A DNA stretch of 7,421 bases, from contig DOWL01000001.1 in NCBI GenBank assembly GCA_003519585.1, positions 15,615 through 23,035 of the forward strand, read 5' to 3'. Numbering within the stretch: position 1 is the stretch's first letter; every line of letters begins with the position of its first letter. Source of the DNA: Nocardioides sp. GTDB lineage: Bacteria > Actinomycetota > Actinomycetes > Propionibacteriales > Nocardioidaceae. The notes below the pieces were generated by a model that saw only the letters and a list, made by a program, of their open reading frames with translations, did no database searches and was not told the DNA's origin. The translations under genes were made by a program, and so were the position numbers. This document shows positions 1 to 4,881 of the stretch, piece by piece.

Positions 1-752
1 CGACCCTGCTCTACGGCTACGGCGCCTACGAGGCGTCGTACGACCCGTACTTCTCGGTGGCGCGACTCTCCCTCCTCGACCGCGGCGCCGCCTTCGCGAT
101 CGCACACGTGCGCGGCGGCGGAGAGATGGGCCGCCGGTGGTACGACGACGGCAAGCTCGACCGCAAGCAGAACACCTTCTCCGACTTCATCGCGTGTGGT
201 CGCCACCTCGTCGAGACCGGCTGGACCACCCCCGAGACCCTCGTGGCGGAGGGCGCGAGTGCCGGGGGGCTGCTGATGGGCGCCGTGGCCAACCAGGCGC
301 CGGAGCTGTTCGGCGGCGTCCTGGCGGGCGTGCCGTTCGTCGACAACCTCACCACGATGCTCGACGCCAGCCTGCCGCTGACGGTCACGGAGTACGACGA
401 GTGGGGCAATCCCGAGGCCGACCCCGCGGTCTACGACTACATCGCGTCCTACGCGCCGTACGACAACGTCGCGGCCACGACGTACCCGCCGATCCTGGCC
501 GAGACCTCGCTCAACGACACCCGCGTGCTCTACGTCGAGCCGGCGAAGTGGGTCGCCAGGCTGCGCGCGACGGCGCTCAACGGCGCCGACGTTCTCCTCC
601 GGACCGAGATGGCTGCCGGCCACGGTGGTGTCTCGGGGCGCTACAAGGCCTGGCACGACCGGGCCTTCTCCCTGGCCTGGGTGCTCGACCGGATGGGGCT
701 CGCGGGGCGCGCTCCGGTGCCATCCAGCGGCGCCGCCGCCACGAATCCCTGA
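1..752 (+). CDS. ptrB: Oligopeptidase B / prolyl oligopeptidase family serine peptidase (S9A), 5'-truncated by window edge
   Basis: C-terminal alpha/beta-hydrolase part of an S9A peptidase; these cytoplasmic enzymes cut short peptides, and oligopeptidase B does so after basic residues. The reading frame is open from base 3 (TLLYGYGAYEASYDPYF...), so the N-terminal beta-propeller lies outside the window and the internal GTG at 57 is not the start. Visible signatures: HVRGGGEMGRRWYDDGK, the nucleophile elbow GASAGG with Ser encoded at 258-260, the VPFVDNLTTMLDASLPLT and EWGNP blocks, the acid in LNDTRV (Asp at 516-518), EPAKWVARLR, and the catalytic His in GHGG (621-623). All three triad residues are present, so the enzyme is probably active. 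The C-terminal tail after VLDRMGL is short and Ala/Pro-rich. The EPAKWVA and TTMLD blocks favour oligopeptidase B over true prolyl oligopeptidase, but substrate specificity cannot be proved from this fragment. The stop at 750-752 is followed 24 bp later by a large inverted repeat. Confidence 0.93.
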   Translation, partial: TLLYGYGAYEASYDPYFSVARLSLLDRGAAFAIAHVRGGGEMGRRWYDDGKLDRKQNTFSDFIACGRHLVETGWTTPETLVAEGASAGGLLMGAVANQAPELFGGVLAGVPFVDNLTTMLDASLPLTVTEYDEWGNPEADPAVYDYIASYAPYDNVAATTYPPILAETSLNDTRVLYVEPAKWVARLRATALNGADVLLRTEMAAGHGGVSGRYKAWHDRAFSLAWVLDRMGLAGRAPVPSSGAAATNP

Positions 753-776
753 CGAGTACGGCGGCGAGCCGCGCCT

Positions 777-870
777 AGTGTCCTGTCAGCGAGATTCGCA
801 CACTATTCCCTCGGCCCAGGCACGCACCTGGACCACGGAAATAACGCACGCTTCTCGCTGACAGGACACT
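777..870. repeat. Perfect 18-bp inverted repeat with 58-nt spacer
   Basis: The left arm AGTGTCCTGTCAGCGAGA (777-794) is the exact reverse complement of 853-870. The arms can be extended outward by a G-T wobble and two G-C pairs (774-776 with 871-873). The 58-nt spacer holds a small secondary hairpin, CCAGG-cacgca-CCTGG (816-831). No target-site duplication is visible beside the arms. It could be a bidirectional terminator for the peptidase gene, a small non-autonomous repeat element, or a structured transcript. The arms are seen directly; the role is not known. Confidence 0.75.
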
Positions 871-887
871 GGGGCCCAAGGAGCCCC
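871..887 (+). other. Short GC hairpin next to the large inverted repeat
   Basis: GGGGC (871-875) pairs with GCCCC (883-887) around a 7-nt loop. It is followed by two imperfect 11-bp tandem copies of CCCTGAGA(A)GT (885-895 and 896-906, 9 of 11 identical). No T-tract follows, so it is not a clear terminator. It may help terminate peptidase transcription together with the adjacent 18-bp inverted repeat. Confidence 0.35.
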
Positions 888-971
888 TGAGAAGTCCCTG
901 AGAGTTCTCTCACCGTGCAACTACCGGGCACCCTCGCACGTCTGTCACTGCGAAGGGTCCACGTGTGCCGA

Positions 972-998
972 GGGAATCCAACGGTCACTGTGGACGTT
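972..998 (+). promoter_or_regulatory. Candidate ECF-sigma (SigE/SigH/SigR-type) promoter for the sigma-factor gene
   Basis: GGGAAT at 972-977 and CGTT at 995-998 are separated by 17 nt. This matches the GGAAY-N16-18-cGTT pattern of actinobacterial stress ECF sigma factors. A start near 1005 would give a leader of about 44 nt ending in the AAGGAGG ribosome site. Mycobacterial sigB is known to be transcribed from SigE/SigH promoters, so the placement makes sense. Assignment is by eye only. Confidence 0.5.
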
Positions 999-1007
999 GA
1001 GAACAAC

Positions 1008-1030
1008 GTGGGGTGACTGCGACTCCCCAC
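1008..1030 (+). other. Leader hairpin in the predicted sigma-factor 5' UTR
   Basis: GTGGGG (1008-1013) pairs with CCCCAC (1025-1030) over an 11-nt loop, just downstream of the predicted transcription start and 7 nt before the ribosome-binding site. A competing palindrome ACGTTG-agaa-CAACGT (994-1009) shares two bases with it. The pairing is visible; any regulatory effect is inference. Confidence 0.35.
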
Positions 1031-1037
1031 GGTACAG

Positions 1038-1044
1038 AAGGAGG
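1038..1044 (+). promoter_or_regulatory. Ribosome-binding site of the sigma-factor gene
   Basis: A perfect AAGGAGG ends 4 nt before the ATG at 1049. It decides the start: the upstream in-frame GTG at 1013 has no Shine-Dalgarno sequence, and the 12 extra residues it would add do not resemble SigB N-termini. Confidence 0.85.
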
Positions 1045-1048
1045 GAAA

Positions 1049-2002
1049 ATGGCGACTCGCACTACGAGTGGGACTCGCGAGATCGAGGGCCGCGACAGCG
1101 TTGGCCTGTACCTCGACGAGATCGCCCGCAACGCCCTCCTCGACGCAGCTGCCGAGGTCGAGCTCAGCAAGACCATCGAGGCCGGTCTGATGGCCGAGCA
1201 CCTGCTCCGCGAGGGCCGGGTGGGCCGCAAGAAGGGCGGCGCGCCCATGAGCGCCACCGAGGAAGAGCTCGAGTGGCTCGCCGAGGAGGGGCGCAAGGCG
1301 GTCGACACGTTCATCACCGCCAACCTGCGGCTGGTGGTCTCGATCGCGCGCAAGTACGGCCGCGCGCAGATGCCGATGCTCGACCTGATCCAGGAGGGCA
1401 ACACCGGCCTGATCCGCGCCGTCGAGAAGTTCGACTACACCAAGGGCTACAAGTTCTCCACCTACGCGACCTGGTGGGTCCGGCAGGCCATCACCCGCGG
1501 CATCGCGCAGCAGGCGCGGGTCGTCCGACTGCCCGTGCACGTCGTCGAGGAGCTCAACCAGGTCGGCGGCGCCCGCCGTACCCTCGAGCGCCAGCTGGGC
1601 CGCGACCCCGAGCCGGCCGAGATCGCCGCGGAGCTGGGCATGGAGGTCGAGCGGGTGCTCGACCTGATGGCGTGGGGTCGCGAGCACGTGAGTCTCGACT
1701 CCCCTGTCGACGAGGACGGCGACACCTCCCTGGGTGACCTGATGGCCCAGGAGACCTCCCCTGGCCCCGATCTCACCGTGCTCGACGTCGAGGCGCGCGA
1801 CCGCCTCAACACGCTGGTCGAGCATCTCGACGAGCGGGCCGCCGACATCATCCGCAGCCGCTACGGGCTGACCGACGGCCGTCAGCACAAGCTGGCCGAC
1901 ATCGGCGCCAAGCACGGCATCTCCGCCGAGCGGGTCCGCCAGCTCGAGCGCGAGGCGCTGCAGAAGCTGCGCCGGATCGCCGACCCCGATCTGGCCGCCT
2001 GA
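1049..2002 (+). CDS. sigB: Group 2 sigma-70 factor, SigB type (stress/stationary-phase sigma)
   Basis: 317-aa RNA polymerase sigma factor that directs the core enzyme to promoters resembling those of the primary sigma. Order of parts: region 1.2 at about 16-47 (DSVGLYLDEIARNALL); a non-conserved spacer at 48-85; region 2 at about 86-165, containing NLRLVVSIARKY, DLIQEGNTGLIRAVEKFDY and the -10-recognition/melting segment GYKFSTYATWWVRQAITR; region 3 at 166-238 (LPVHVVEELN, SLDSPVDEDGDTSLGDL); region 4 at about 250-310, with the -35-binding helix-turn-helix KLADIGAKHGISAERVRQLE. Region 1.1 is absent and the length is close to the roughly 320 residues of actinobacterial SigB, so it is a non-essential-type (group 2) factor, not the primary HrdB/SigA. 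A strong Shine-Dalgarno, a candidate ECF promoter and a leader hairpin lie upstream. No anti-sigma gene is adjacent, so control is probably transcriptional. The symbol follows the mycobacterial name; an Hrd-type name would be equivalent. Confidence 0.93.
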   Translation: MATRTTSGTREIEGRDSVGLYLDEIARNALLDAAAEVELSKTIEAGLMAEHLLREGRVGRKKGGAPMSATEEELEWLAEEGRKAVDTFITANLRLVVSIARKYGRAQMPMLDLIQEGNTGLIRAVEKFDYTKGYKFSTYATWWVRQAITRGIAQQARVVRLPVHVVEELNQVGGARRTLERQLGRDPEPAEIAAELGMEVERVLDLMAWGREHVSLDSPVDEDGDTSLGDLMAQETSPGPDLTVLDVEARDRLNTLVEHLDERAADIIRSRYGLTDGRQHKLADIGAKHGISAERVRQLEREALQKLRRIADPDLAA

Positions 2003-2031
2003 CCCCGGCCACCCGAGCAGGGCTGCCGGGG
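2003..2031 (+). other. GC hairpin directly after the sigma-factor stop codon
   Basis: CCCCGGC (2003-2009) pairs perfectly with GCCGGGG (2025-2031), with a nested CCC/GGG pair (2012-2014/2020-2022) in the loop. It begins at the first base after the TGA. No T-tract follows. It probably protects the 3' end or assists termination. Confidence 0.45.
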
Positions 2032-2060
2032 CTCCGAGACCCGGCGGTCCCACGAGAGAT

Positions 2061-2090
2061 GAGGGCCTCCGCCTACGCGCGGGGGCCCTT
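2061..2090 (+). terminator. Rho-independent-like terminator of the sigma-factor gene
   Basis: A 12-bp stem forms between 2061-2072 and 2079-2090 (GAGGGCCTCCGC against GCGGGGGCCCTT, two G-U wobbles) with a 6-nt loop. It is followed by a weak T-rich stretch, GTCTT. This form is usual for high-GC actinobacteria, where T-tracts are poor. It lies between convergent genes and could stop transcription from both sides. Confidence 0.65.
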
Positions 2091-2100
2091 GTCTTGCGCC

Positions 2101-2135
2101 GACCCGTCGTTACTCGTCACGAGTAGCGACGGGTC
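2101..2135 (-). terminator. 16-bp-stem hairpin spanning the coaE stop codon
   Basis: 2101-2116 pairs with 2120-2135 through 16 base pairs (one G-U wobble, 2110-2126), leaving the triloop TCA (2117-2119). Read on the minus strand, that triloop is the TGA stop of coaE. The stem therefore includes the last five sense codons of coaE plus 16 bp beyond the stop. No T-tract follows on either strand; it probably acts as a 3'-end stabiliser or shared terminator. Confidence 0.6.
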
Positions 2136-2710
2136 AGCGTCTCGTAGAGGTCTTCGACCCGGGCGCGGAGGTCGGCGAGGGCGCCGGTGTTGTCGATGAC
2201 GTGGGTGGCGATGGCGAGACGGTCGGCGCGGGAGGCCTGGGCGGCGATCCGGGACTCCGCCTCCTCGCGGGTCCAGCCGCGGTCGCGGATCATCCGATCG
2301 AGCTGCAGCTCCGGGGGTACGTCGACCACCAGCACCTCGTCGAACGTGTGCGCCCGGCCGGACTCGGCCAGCAGGGGGATGTCGTGGACGACGAGCGCGC
2401 CGGGAGGCGCGGCGGCCTCGAGCTCGGCGTACCGCTCGAAGATCAGCGGGTGGGTGATCCCCTCCAGTCGGCGCCGCGCGGCCTCGTCGGAGAAGACGAT
2501 CCGGCCCAGCGCGGCGCGATCGAGGTCGCCCTCGGGGGTGAGCAGGTCGGCACCGAACTCCTCGATCACGCGCGCGAGTCCCGGAGTGCCTCGGGACACC
2601 ACCTCGCGCGCGAGCGCGTCGCCATCGATGAGCACCGCCCCCAGGTCGACCAGGATCGATGCGACCGTGCTCTTGCCCGAGGCGATGCCACCTGTCAGCC
2701 CGACGCGCAC
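2117..2710 (-). CDS. coaE: Dephospho-CoA kinase
   Basis: 197-aa cytoplasmic P-loop kinase that phosphorylates the ribose 3'-hydroxyl of dephospho-CoA with ATP, the last step of coenzyme A synthesis. Visible motifs: Walker A GGIASGKS at residues 7-14, the substrate-side IDGDALAREV at 28-37, GADLLTPEGDLDRAALGRIVF, the HPLI and HDIPLLAE blocks, and the lid region RMIRDRGWTREEAESRIAAQ, ending in VIDNTG. Length fits the family (about 200 aa), and no GrpB-type C-terminal extension, found fused in some actinobacteria, is present. The frame stays open far upstream (to 3049), but family N-termini begin at VRVGLTGG, so GTG at 2708-2710 is the start. There is no Shine-Dalgarno; a CAGGCT hexamer (2717-2722, minus strand) 6 nt before the GTG suggests a leaderless mRNA. 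The yciI-like gene diverges from it across only 18 bp, and the stop codon sits in a hairpin loop. Confidence 0.95.
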   Translation of the reverse strand: MRVGLTGGIASGKSTVASILVDLGAVLIDGDALAREVVSRGTPGLARVIEEFGADLLTPEGDLDRAALGRIVFSDEAARRRLEGITHPLIFERYAELEAAAPPGALVVHDIPLLAESGRAHTFDEVLVVDVPPELQLDRMIRDRGWTREEAESRIAAQASRADRLAIATHVIDNTGALADLRARVEDLYETLTRRYS

Positions 2711-2715
2711 CCCAC

Positions 2716-2722
2716 TAGCCTG
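2716..2722. promoter_or_regulatory. Overlapping divergent -10 elements of coaE and the YciI-family gene
   Basis: TAGCCT (2716-2721, plus strand) lies 7 nt before the GTG at 2729. Its near complement CAGGCT (2717-2722, minus strand) lies 6 nt before the coaE GTG at 2710. Each has the two most conserved -10 bases (A at position 2, T at position 6). The plus-strand copy has a possible -35, CTGTCA, at 2692-2697 with an 18-nt spacer. The 18-bp gap between genes leaves no room for two separate promoters with leaders, so leaderless divergent transcription from one AT-poor box is likely. Confidence 0.5.
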
Positions 2723-2728
2723 ACAGGG

Positions 2729-3076
2729 GTGGAGTTCGACTCGTACACCGTGTCCCTGCTCGTGCTGCGCGAGGACGCGCCGGAGTGGGACGACGAGACC
2801 GCCCGGGAGATGCAGGATGCGCACCTGCACCACCTCGCGACGCTGCATGAGCAGGGTCACCTCGTCGCGGCCGGACCGATGGGCCACGACCGGTTCCGGG
2901 GACTGTCGATCCTGCGGGTGCCCGTCGAAGCGGCCCGCGCTCTCAAGGAGGCCGACCCCGCGGTCCGGGCCGGCCGGTTCGAGGTGGTGGTGATGCCCTG
3001 GCAGGTGCCTGCCGGCGCCGTGCACTTCACGCCGACCCGGTTCCCGCACTCGATCGCCGACGTCGAAGCGGACTGA
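2729..3076 (+). CDS. YciI-family (YCII domain) protein
   Basis: 115-aa protein with the compact alpha/beta fold of the YCII/muconolactone-isomerase-like group. Visible pattern: beta strand YTVSLLVLRED (6-16), helix with AHLHHLATLHEQGHLVAAGP (31-50), H53-D54, strand GLSILRV (58-64), then ADPAVRAGRFEVVVMPW (75-91), which is the typical DPxxxAGxxxxxVxPW ending of the family. The His residues near 32-35 and Asp54 are candidates for the conserved His/Asp pair proposed as catalytic, but the reaction of most members is unknown. The frame is open upstream to 2201, but that part is antisense to coaE. GTG at 2729 begins the conserved domain, has no Shine-Dalgarno and follows a TAGCCT box by 7 nt, consistent with a leaderless transcript. 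The gene runs divergently from coaE and converges on the SDR gene, leaving 21 bp between stops. The symbol yciI is not used because the function is unassigned. Confidence 0.85.
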   Translation: MEFDSYTVSLLVLREDAPEWDDETAREMQDAHLHHLATLHEQGHLVAAGPMGHDRFRGLSILRVPVEAARALKEADPAVRAGRFEVVVMPWQVPAGAVHFTPTRFPHSIADVEAD

Positions 3077-3097
3077 CCTCGGATCAGACCGGCCACC

Positions 3098-4036
3098 TCA
3101 CGAGGCGCGGAGAGCGTTCTCCGCGGTCGCCCGGCAGACCTCGTCCCAGGGCGTGGGTGCCAGGCCGAGCCGCTCCTCGATCTCGGAGGAGTCGAGCACG
3201 TACGGGCGGGTGAACTGGTATTCGGTCTCGCGCAACTCGCGCAGGACCGGCACCACCGCCCCACCCACCGACAGCAGCGCGTGCGGCATCGTCTTGACCT
3301 TGCCGATCCGCCTGCCGACCGATGCCGCGACATCCTGCAGCACCTCCGCCTGGGTCCGCGCGGGGTTGGTGGGCGCGTGCCAGACCCGACCCCATGCCGA
3401 CGGCTCGCCGGCCACCCGCACCAGCGCGCGGGCCATATCGCGCACATCAGTGAACGAATGCGGCTGGTCGGCGCGCCCGAAGACGTAGACGGTCCTGCCC
3501 TGCAAGGCCGCCGGCGCGACCCGCGCGACGTGCCCGGTCGTCGGCGAGACCCGCGGACCCATGTAGTCCGAGCCACGCACCTCGACCGCCGCGATCCGGC
3601 CGGCGTCGTGCCGGGCCCGAGCCTCGGCCCACATCACGGCCCGGATCCGCGCCTTCTTGGTGGTGGCCGCGTCGGGGAGCCCCTCGACCATCGCGCCCTC
3701 GACCGGCCCGTACGGGTACAGCGCGGCCGCCGTCACCAGGACCGCGCCGCTCCACTCCGCGGCCTCGAGGAACGCCGCGGCGACCGGCGGCCAGAACTCG
3801 GGCCAGACGGTGTACGACGGCGGGTTCACGCAGTTGTAGAGCGCCGCCGCACCCTCGGACAGTTCGACCAGCCGTCGGACGTCGCTGACATCGGCCGCCT
3901 CCCGCCGTACGCCGGACAGCTCCGGTCCGGCGCCGGACCGACTCACCAGCAGCACCTCCGCACCCTGCGCGGCCAGCAACTCGGCGGTCGCCGTCCCGAC
4001 CGGGCCGGCGCCGACGACCACGTGACGCTCGTTCAT
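3098..4036 (-). CDS. Atypical NAD(P)-binding short-chain dehydrogenase/epimerase-like protein
   Basis: 312-aa cytoplasmic Rossmann protein of the extended/atypical SDR (NAD-dependent epimerase/dehydratase) superfamily. The N-terminus has the dinucleotide motif GAGPVG (residues 9-14), then VLLVSRSG with Arg33 after the second strand (suggesting NADP(H) preference), ADVSD (48-52), YNCVNPP (67-73), TAAALYPYGP (102-111), VRGSDYMGP and SFTDVRDMARALV, which is the usual C-terminal domain-entry motif. The canonical YxxxK catalytic pair is not seen where expected: residues 125-136 read TTKKARIRAVMW. It may therefore be a binding or regulatory SDR, or use different chemistry. The start is ATG at 4034-4036, chosen over an ATG 39 nt upstream because AAGGAG (4042-4047) lies 5 nt before it and the Rossmann strand follows at once. 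It is divergent from the tetR gene, with two operators in between, so it is probably that regulator's target. Substrate unknown. Confidence 0.85.
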   Translation of the reverse strand: MNERHVVVGAGPVGTATAELLAAQGAEVLLVSRSGAGPELSGVRREAADVSDVRRLVELSEGAAALYNCVNPPSYTVWPEFWPPVAAAFLEAAEWSGAVLVTAAALYPYGPVEGAMVEGLPDAATTKKARIRAVMWAEARARHDAGRIAAVEVRGSDYMGPRVSPTTGHVARVAPAALQGRTVYVFGRADQPHSFTDVRDMARALVRVAGEPSAWGRVWHAPTNPARTQAEVLQDVAASVGRRIGKVKTMPHALLSVGGAVVPVLRELRETEYQFTRPYVLDSSEIEERLGLAPTPWDEVCRATAENALRAS

Positions 4037-4041
4037 CTCTG

Positions 4042-4047
4042 CTCCTT
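4042..4047 (-). promoter_or_regulatory. Ribosome-binding site of the SDR gene
   Basis: AAGGAG on the minus strand, 5 nt before the ATG at 4036. It fixes the start against the alternative ATG at 4075, which lies inside an operator and has no Shine-Dalgarno sequence. Confidence 0.8.
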
Positions 4048-4063
4048 GATCGCCTGTCCAATA

Positions 4064-4086
4064 AAACGAGAGCACCGCTCTCGTTT
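4064..4086. promoter_or_regulatory. Operator 1, perfect palindrome for the TetR regulator
   Basis: 10-bp arms AAACGAGAGC (4064-4073) and GCTCTCGTTT (4077-4086) are perfectly complementary around a 3-bp centre. The site sits at the predicted SDR transcription start (about 4084). Nearly the same site occurs again exactly 50 bp away. Binding by the adjacent TetR is inferred from position and symmetry. Confidence 0.75.
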
Positions 4087-4090
4087 ATCG

Positions 4091-4119
4091 ACGGTAAAGC
4101 ATCTCGCACCATAAAACAA
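4091..4119 (-). promoter_or_regulatory. Predicted sigma-70 promoter of the SDR gene
   Basis: On the minus strand TTGTTT (4114-4119) is the -35 and TACCGT (4091-4096) the -10, with an ideal 17-nt spacer. The predicted start, near 4084, gives a leader of about 48 nt containing the AAGGAG site. The -35 lies inside operator 2 and the start inside operator 1, so repressor bound at either site would block initiation. Confidence 0.5.
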
Positions 4120-4137
4120 GAGCACTGCTCTCGTTTT
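4113..4137. promoter_or_regulatory. Operator 2, near-perfect palindrome for the TetR regulator
   Basis: Arms 4113-4123 and 4127-4137 are complementary except for one pair (4118/4132), around a 3-bp centre. The site ends 4 bp before the candidate tetR -10 (CACACT, 4142-4147) and overlaps the region where the tetR -35 would be, so it probably mediates autoregulation as well as SDR repression. Binding is inferred. Confidence 0.72.
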
Positions 4138-4141
4138 GTGG

Positions 4142-4147
4142 CACACT
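4142..4147 (+). promoter_or_regulatory. Candidate -10 element for leaderless tetR
   Basis: CACACT followed by 6 nt and the ATG at 4154. The same hexamer and spacing recur before the small gene at 7053. It keeps the conserved A2 and T6 of a -10 box but has C at position 1, and no good -35 is visible. Weak on its own. Confidence 0.35.
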
Positions 4148-4153
4148 GGGTAG

Positions 4154-4834
4154 ATGCCTCCCGGAACCCGCGCAGCGAACCGCTCTGAGCTGACCCAGGC
4201 GATCCTCGCGAGCGCGAGCGTGCAGCTCGCGGAGATCGGTCCGGCCGCACTCTCGGTCCGGCAGATCGCCCGCGACCTGGAGATGGCCTCCTCGGCCGTC
4301 TATCGGTACTTCCCCAGTCGCGATGCGTTGCTCACCGCTCTGCTCATCCAGGCGTTCGACGACCTCGGACGGGCCGTGGAGGAGGGCGCGGCGACCGGAG
4401 CGGACCTGCGTGACCGGTTCACCGGTGCCGCGCATGCACTGCGGGGCTGGGCGCTGGCCCACCCCCACGAGTACGCACTCACCTACGGCTCCCCCGTCCC
4501 CGGGTACGCCGCCCCGACCGAGACGGTCGCCTCGGCCACCCGCGTGGCGGCCGTGCTGCTGGCCATCGTCCGAGACGCGCAGGTGGAAGGACGGCCACTC
4601 GGTGCCGGCACCCGCCAGTTCTCCGCGGCGGAGCGGACCGCCGTCGCCCCGATCAGCGATTTCGTCGAACCTGCTCTCGACGACGCGCACACCGCCCGCG
4701 CGATGGTGGTCTGGGCGACCCTGTTCGGTCACGTCTCGCTCGAACTGTTCGGCCACATGAACAACGCCGTGCTCGACTACAAGGAGCACTTCACCACCGT
4801 GATCGAACAGTTGGCCGACGACCTCGGCCTGTGA
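4154..4834 (+). CDS. TetR/AcrR-family transcriptional regulator with WHG-type C-terminal domain
   Basis: 226-aa dimeric DNA-binding repressor. The N-terminal TetR domain spans about 10-60, with the helix-turn-helix at 33-57 (LSVRQIARDLEMASSAVYRYFPSRDAL), including the near-invariant YRYFPSRD. The remainder is a ligand-binding domain of the WHG (TetR_C_33) type, recognised by GWALAHPHEYALTYGSPVPGY at about 97-117; its ligands are mostly unknown. The ATG at 4154 has no real Shine-Dalgarno and follows a CACACT hexamer by 6 nt, suggesting a leaderless message. Two near-identical palindromes lie immediately upstream in the region shared with the divergent SDR gene, so this protein probably represses itself and the SDR. 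The ligase gene follows in the same direction: its longest frame begins with a GTG overlapping the tetR stop (GTGA, 4831-4834). Family assignment is firm; targets and inducer are inferred or unknown. Confidence 0.92.
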   Translation: MPPGTRAANRSELTQAILASASVQLAEIGPAALSVRQIARDLEMASSAVYRYFPSRDALLTALLIQAFDDLGRAVEEGAATGADLRDRFTGAAHALRGWALAHPHEYALTYGSPVPGYAAPTETVASATRVAAVLLAIVRDAQVEGRPLGAGTRQFSAAERTAVAPISDFVEPALDDAHTARAMVVWATLFGHVSLELFGHMNNAVLDYKEHFTTVIEQLADDLGL

Positions 4835-4868
4835 GGACCCACCGGAATACGCCGGTCATCGGGTTGCC

Positions 4869-4874
4869 TACTGT
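4869..4874 (+). promoter_or_regulatory. Candidate -10 element for a leaderless ligase transcript
   Basis: TACTGT fits TANNNT and lies 7 nt before the ATG at 4882, the spacing expected for a leaderless actinobacterial mRNA. No convincing -35 is seen. The ligase could therefore be transcribed on its own as well as by read-through from tetR. Confidence 0.4.
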
Positions 4875-4881
4875 GGCCCCG

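Noticed and set aside
777..870. Insertion sequence or complete mobile element
   Set aside because: No transposase frame between the arms (58 nt only) and no target-site duplication; kept only as an inverted repeat of unknown role.
1013..1048. Upstream GTG start for the sigma factor
   Set aside because: No Shine-Dalgarno; it lies in the leader hairpin. ATG 1049 follows a perfect AAGGAGG.
803..2053. 416-aa minus-strand open frame covering the sigma-factor gene
   Set aside because: It is antisense to a clear SigB protein. Long open shadows are expected in GC-rich DNA, and its sequence is low-complexity Leu/Gly/Ala/Asp/Arg text without domains.
2711..3049. 113-residue N-terminal extension of CoaE
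   Set aside because: It is antisense to the YciI-family gene, and CoaE proteins begin just before the P-loop, as GTG 2710 provides.
4831..4881. GTG start of the ligase overlapping the tetR stop (GTGA)
   Set aside because: Translational coupling is possible, but the 17 added residues show no family resemblance and there is no Shine-Dalgarno. ATG 4882 has a well-placed TACTGT box. Kept as an alternative.
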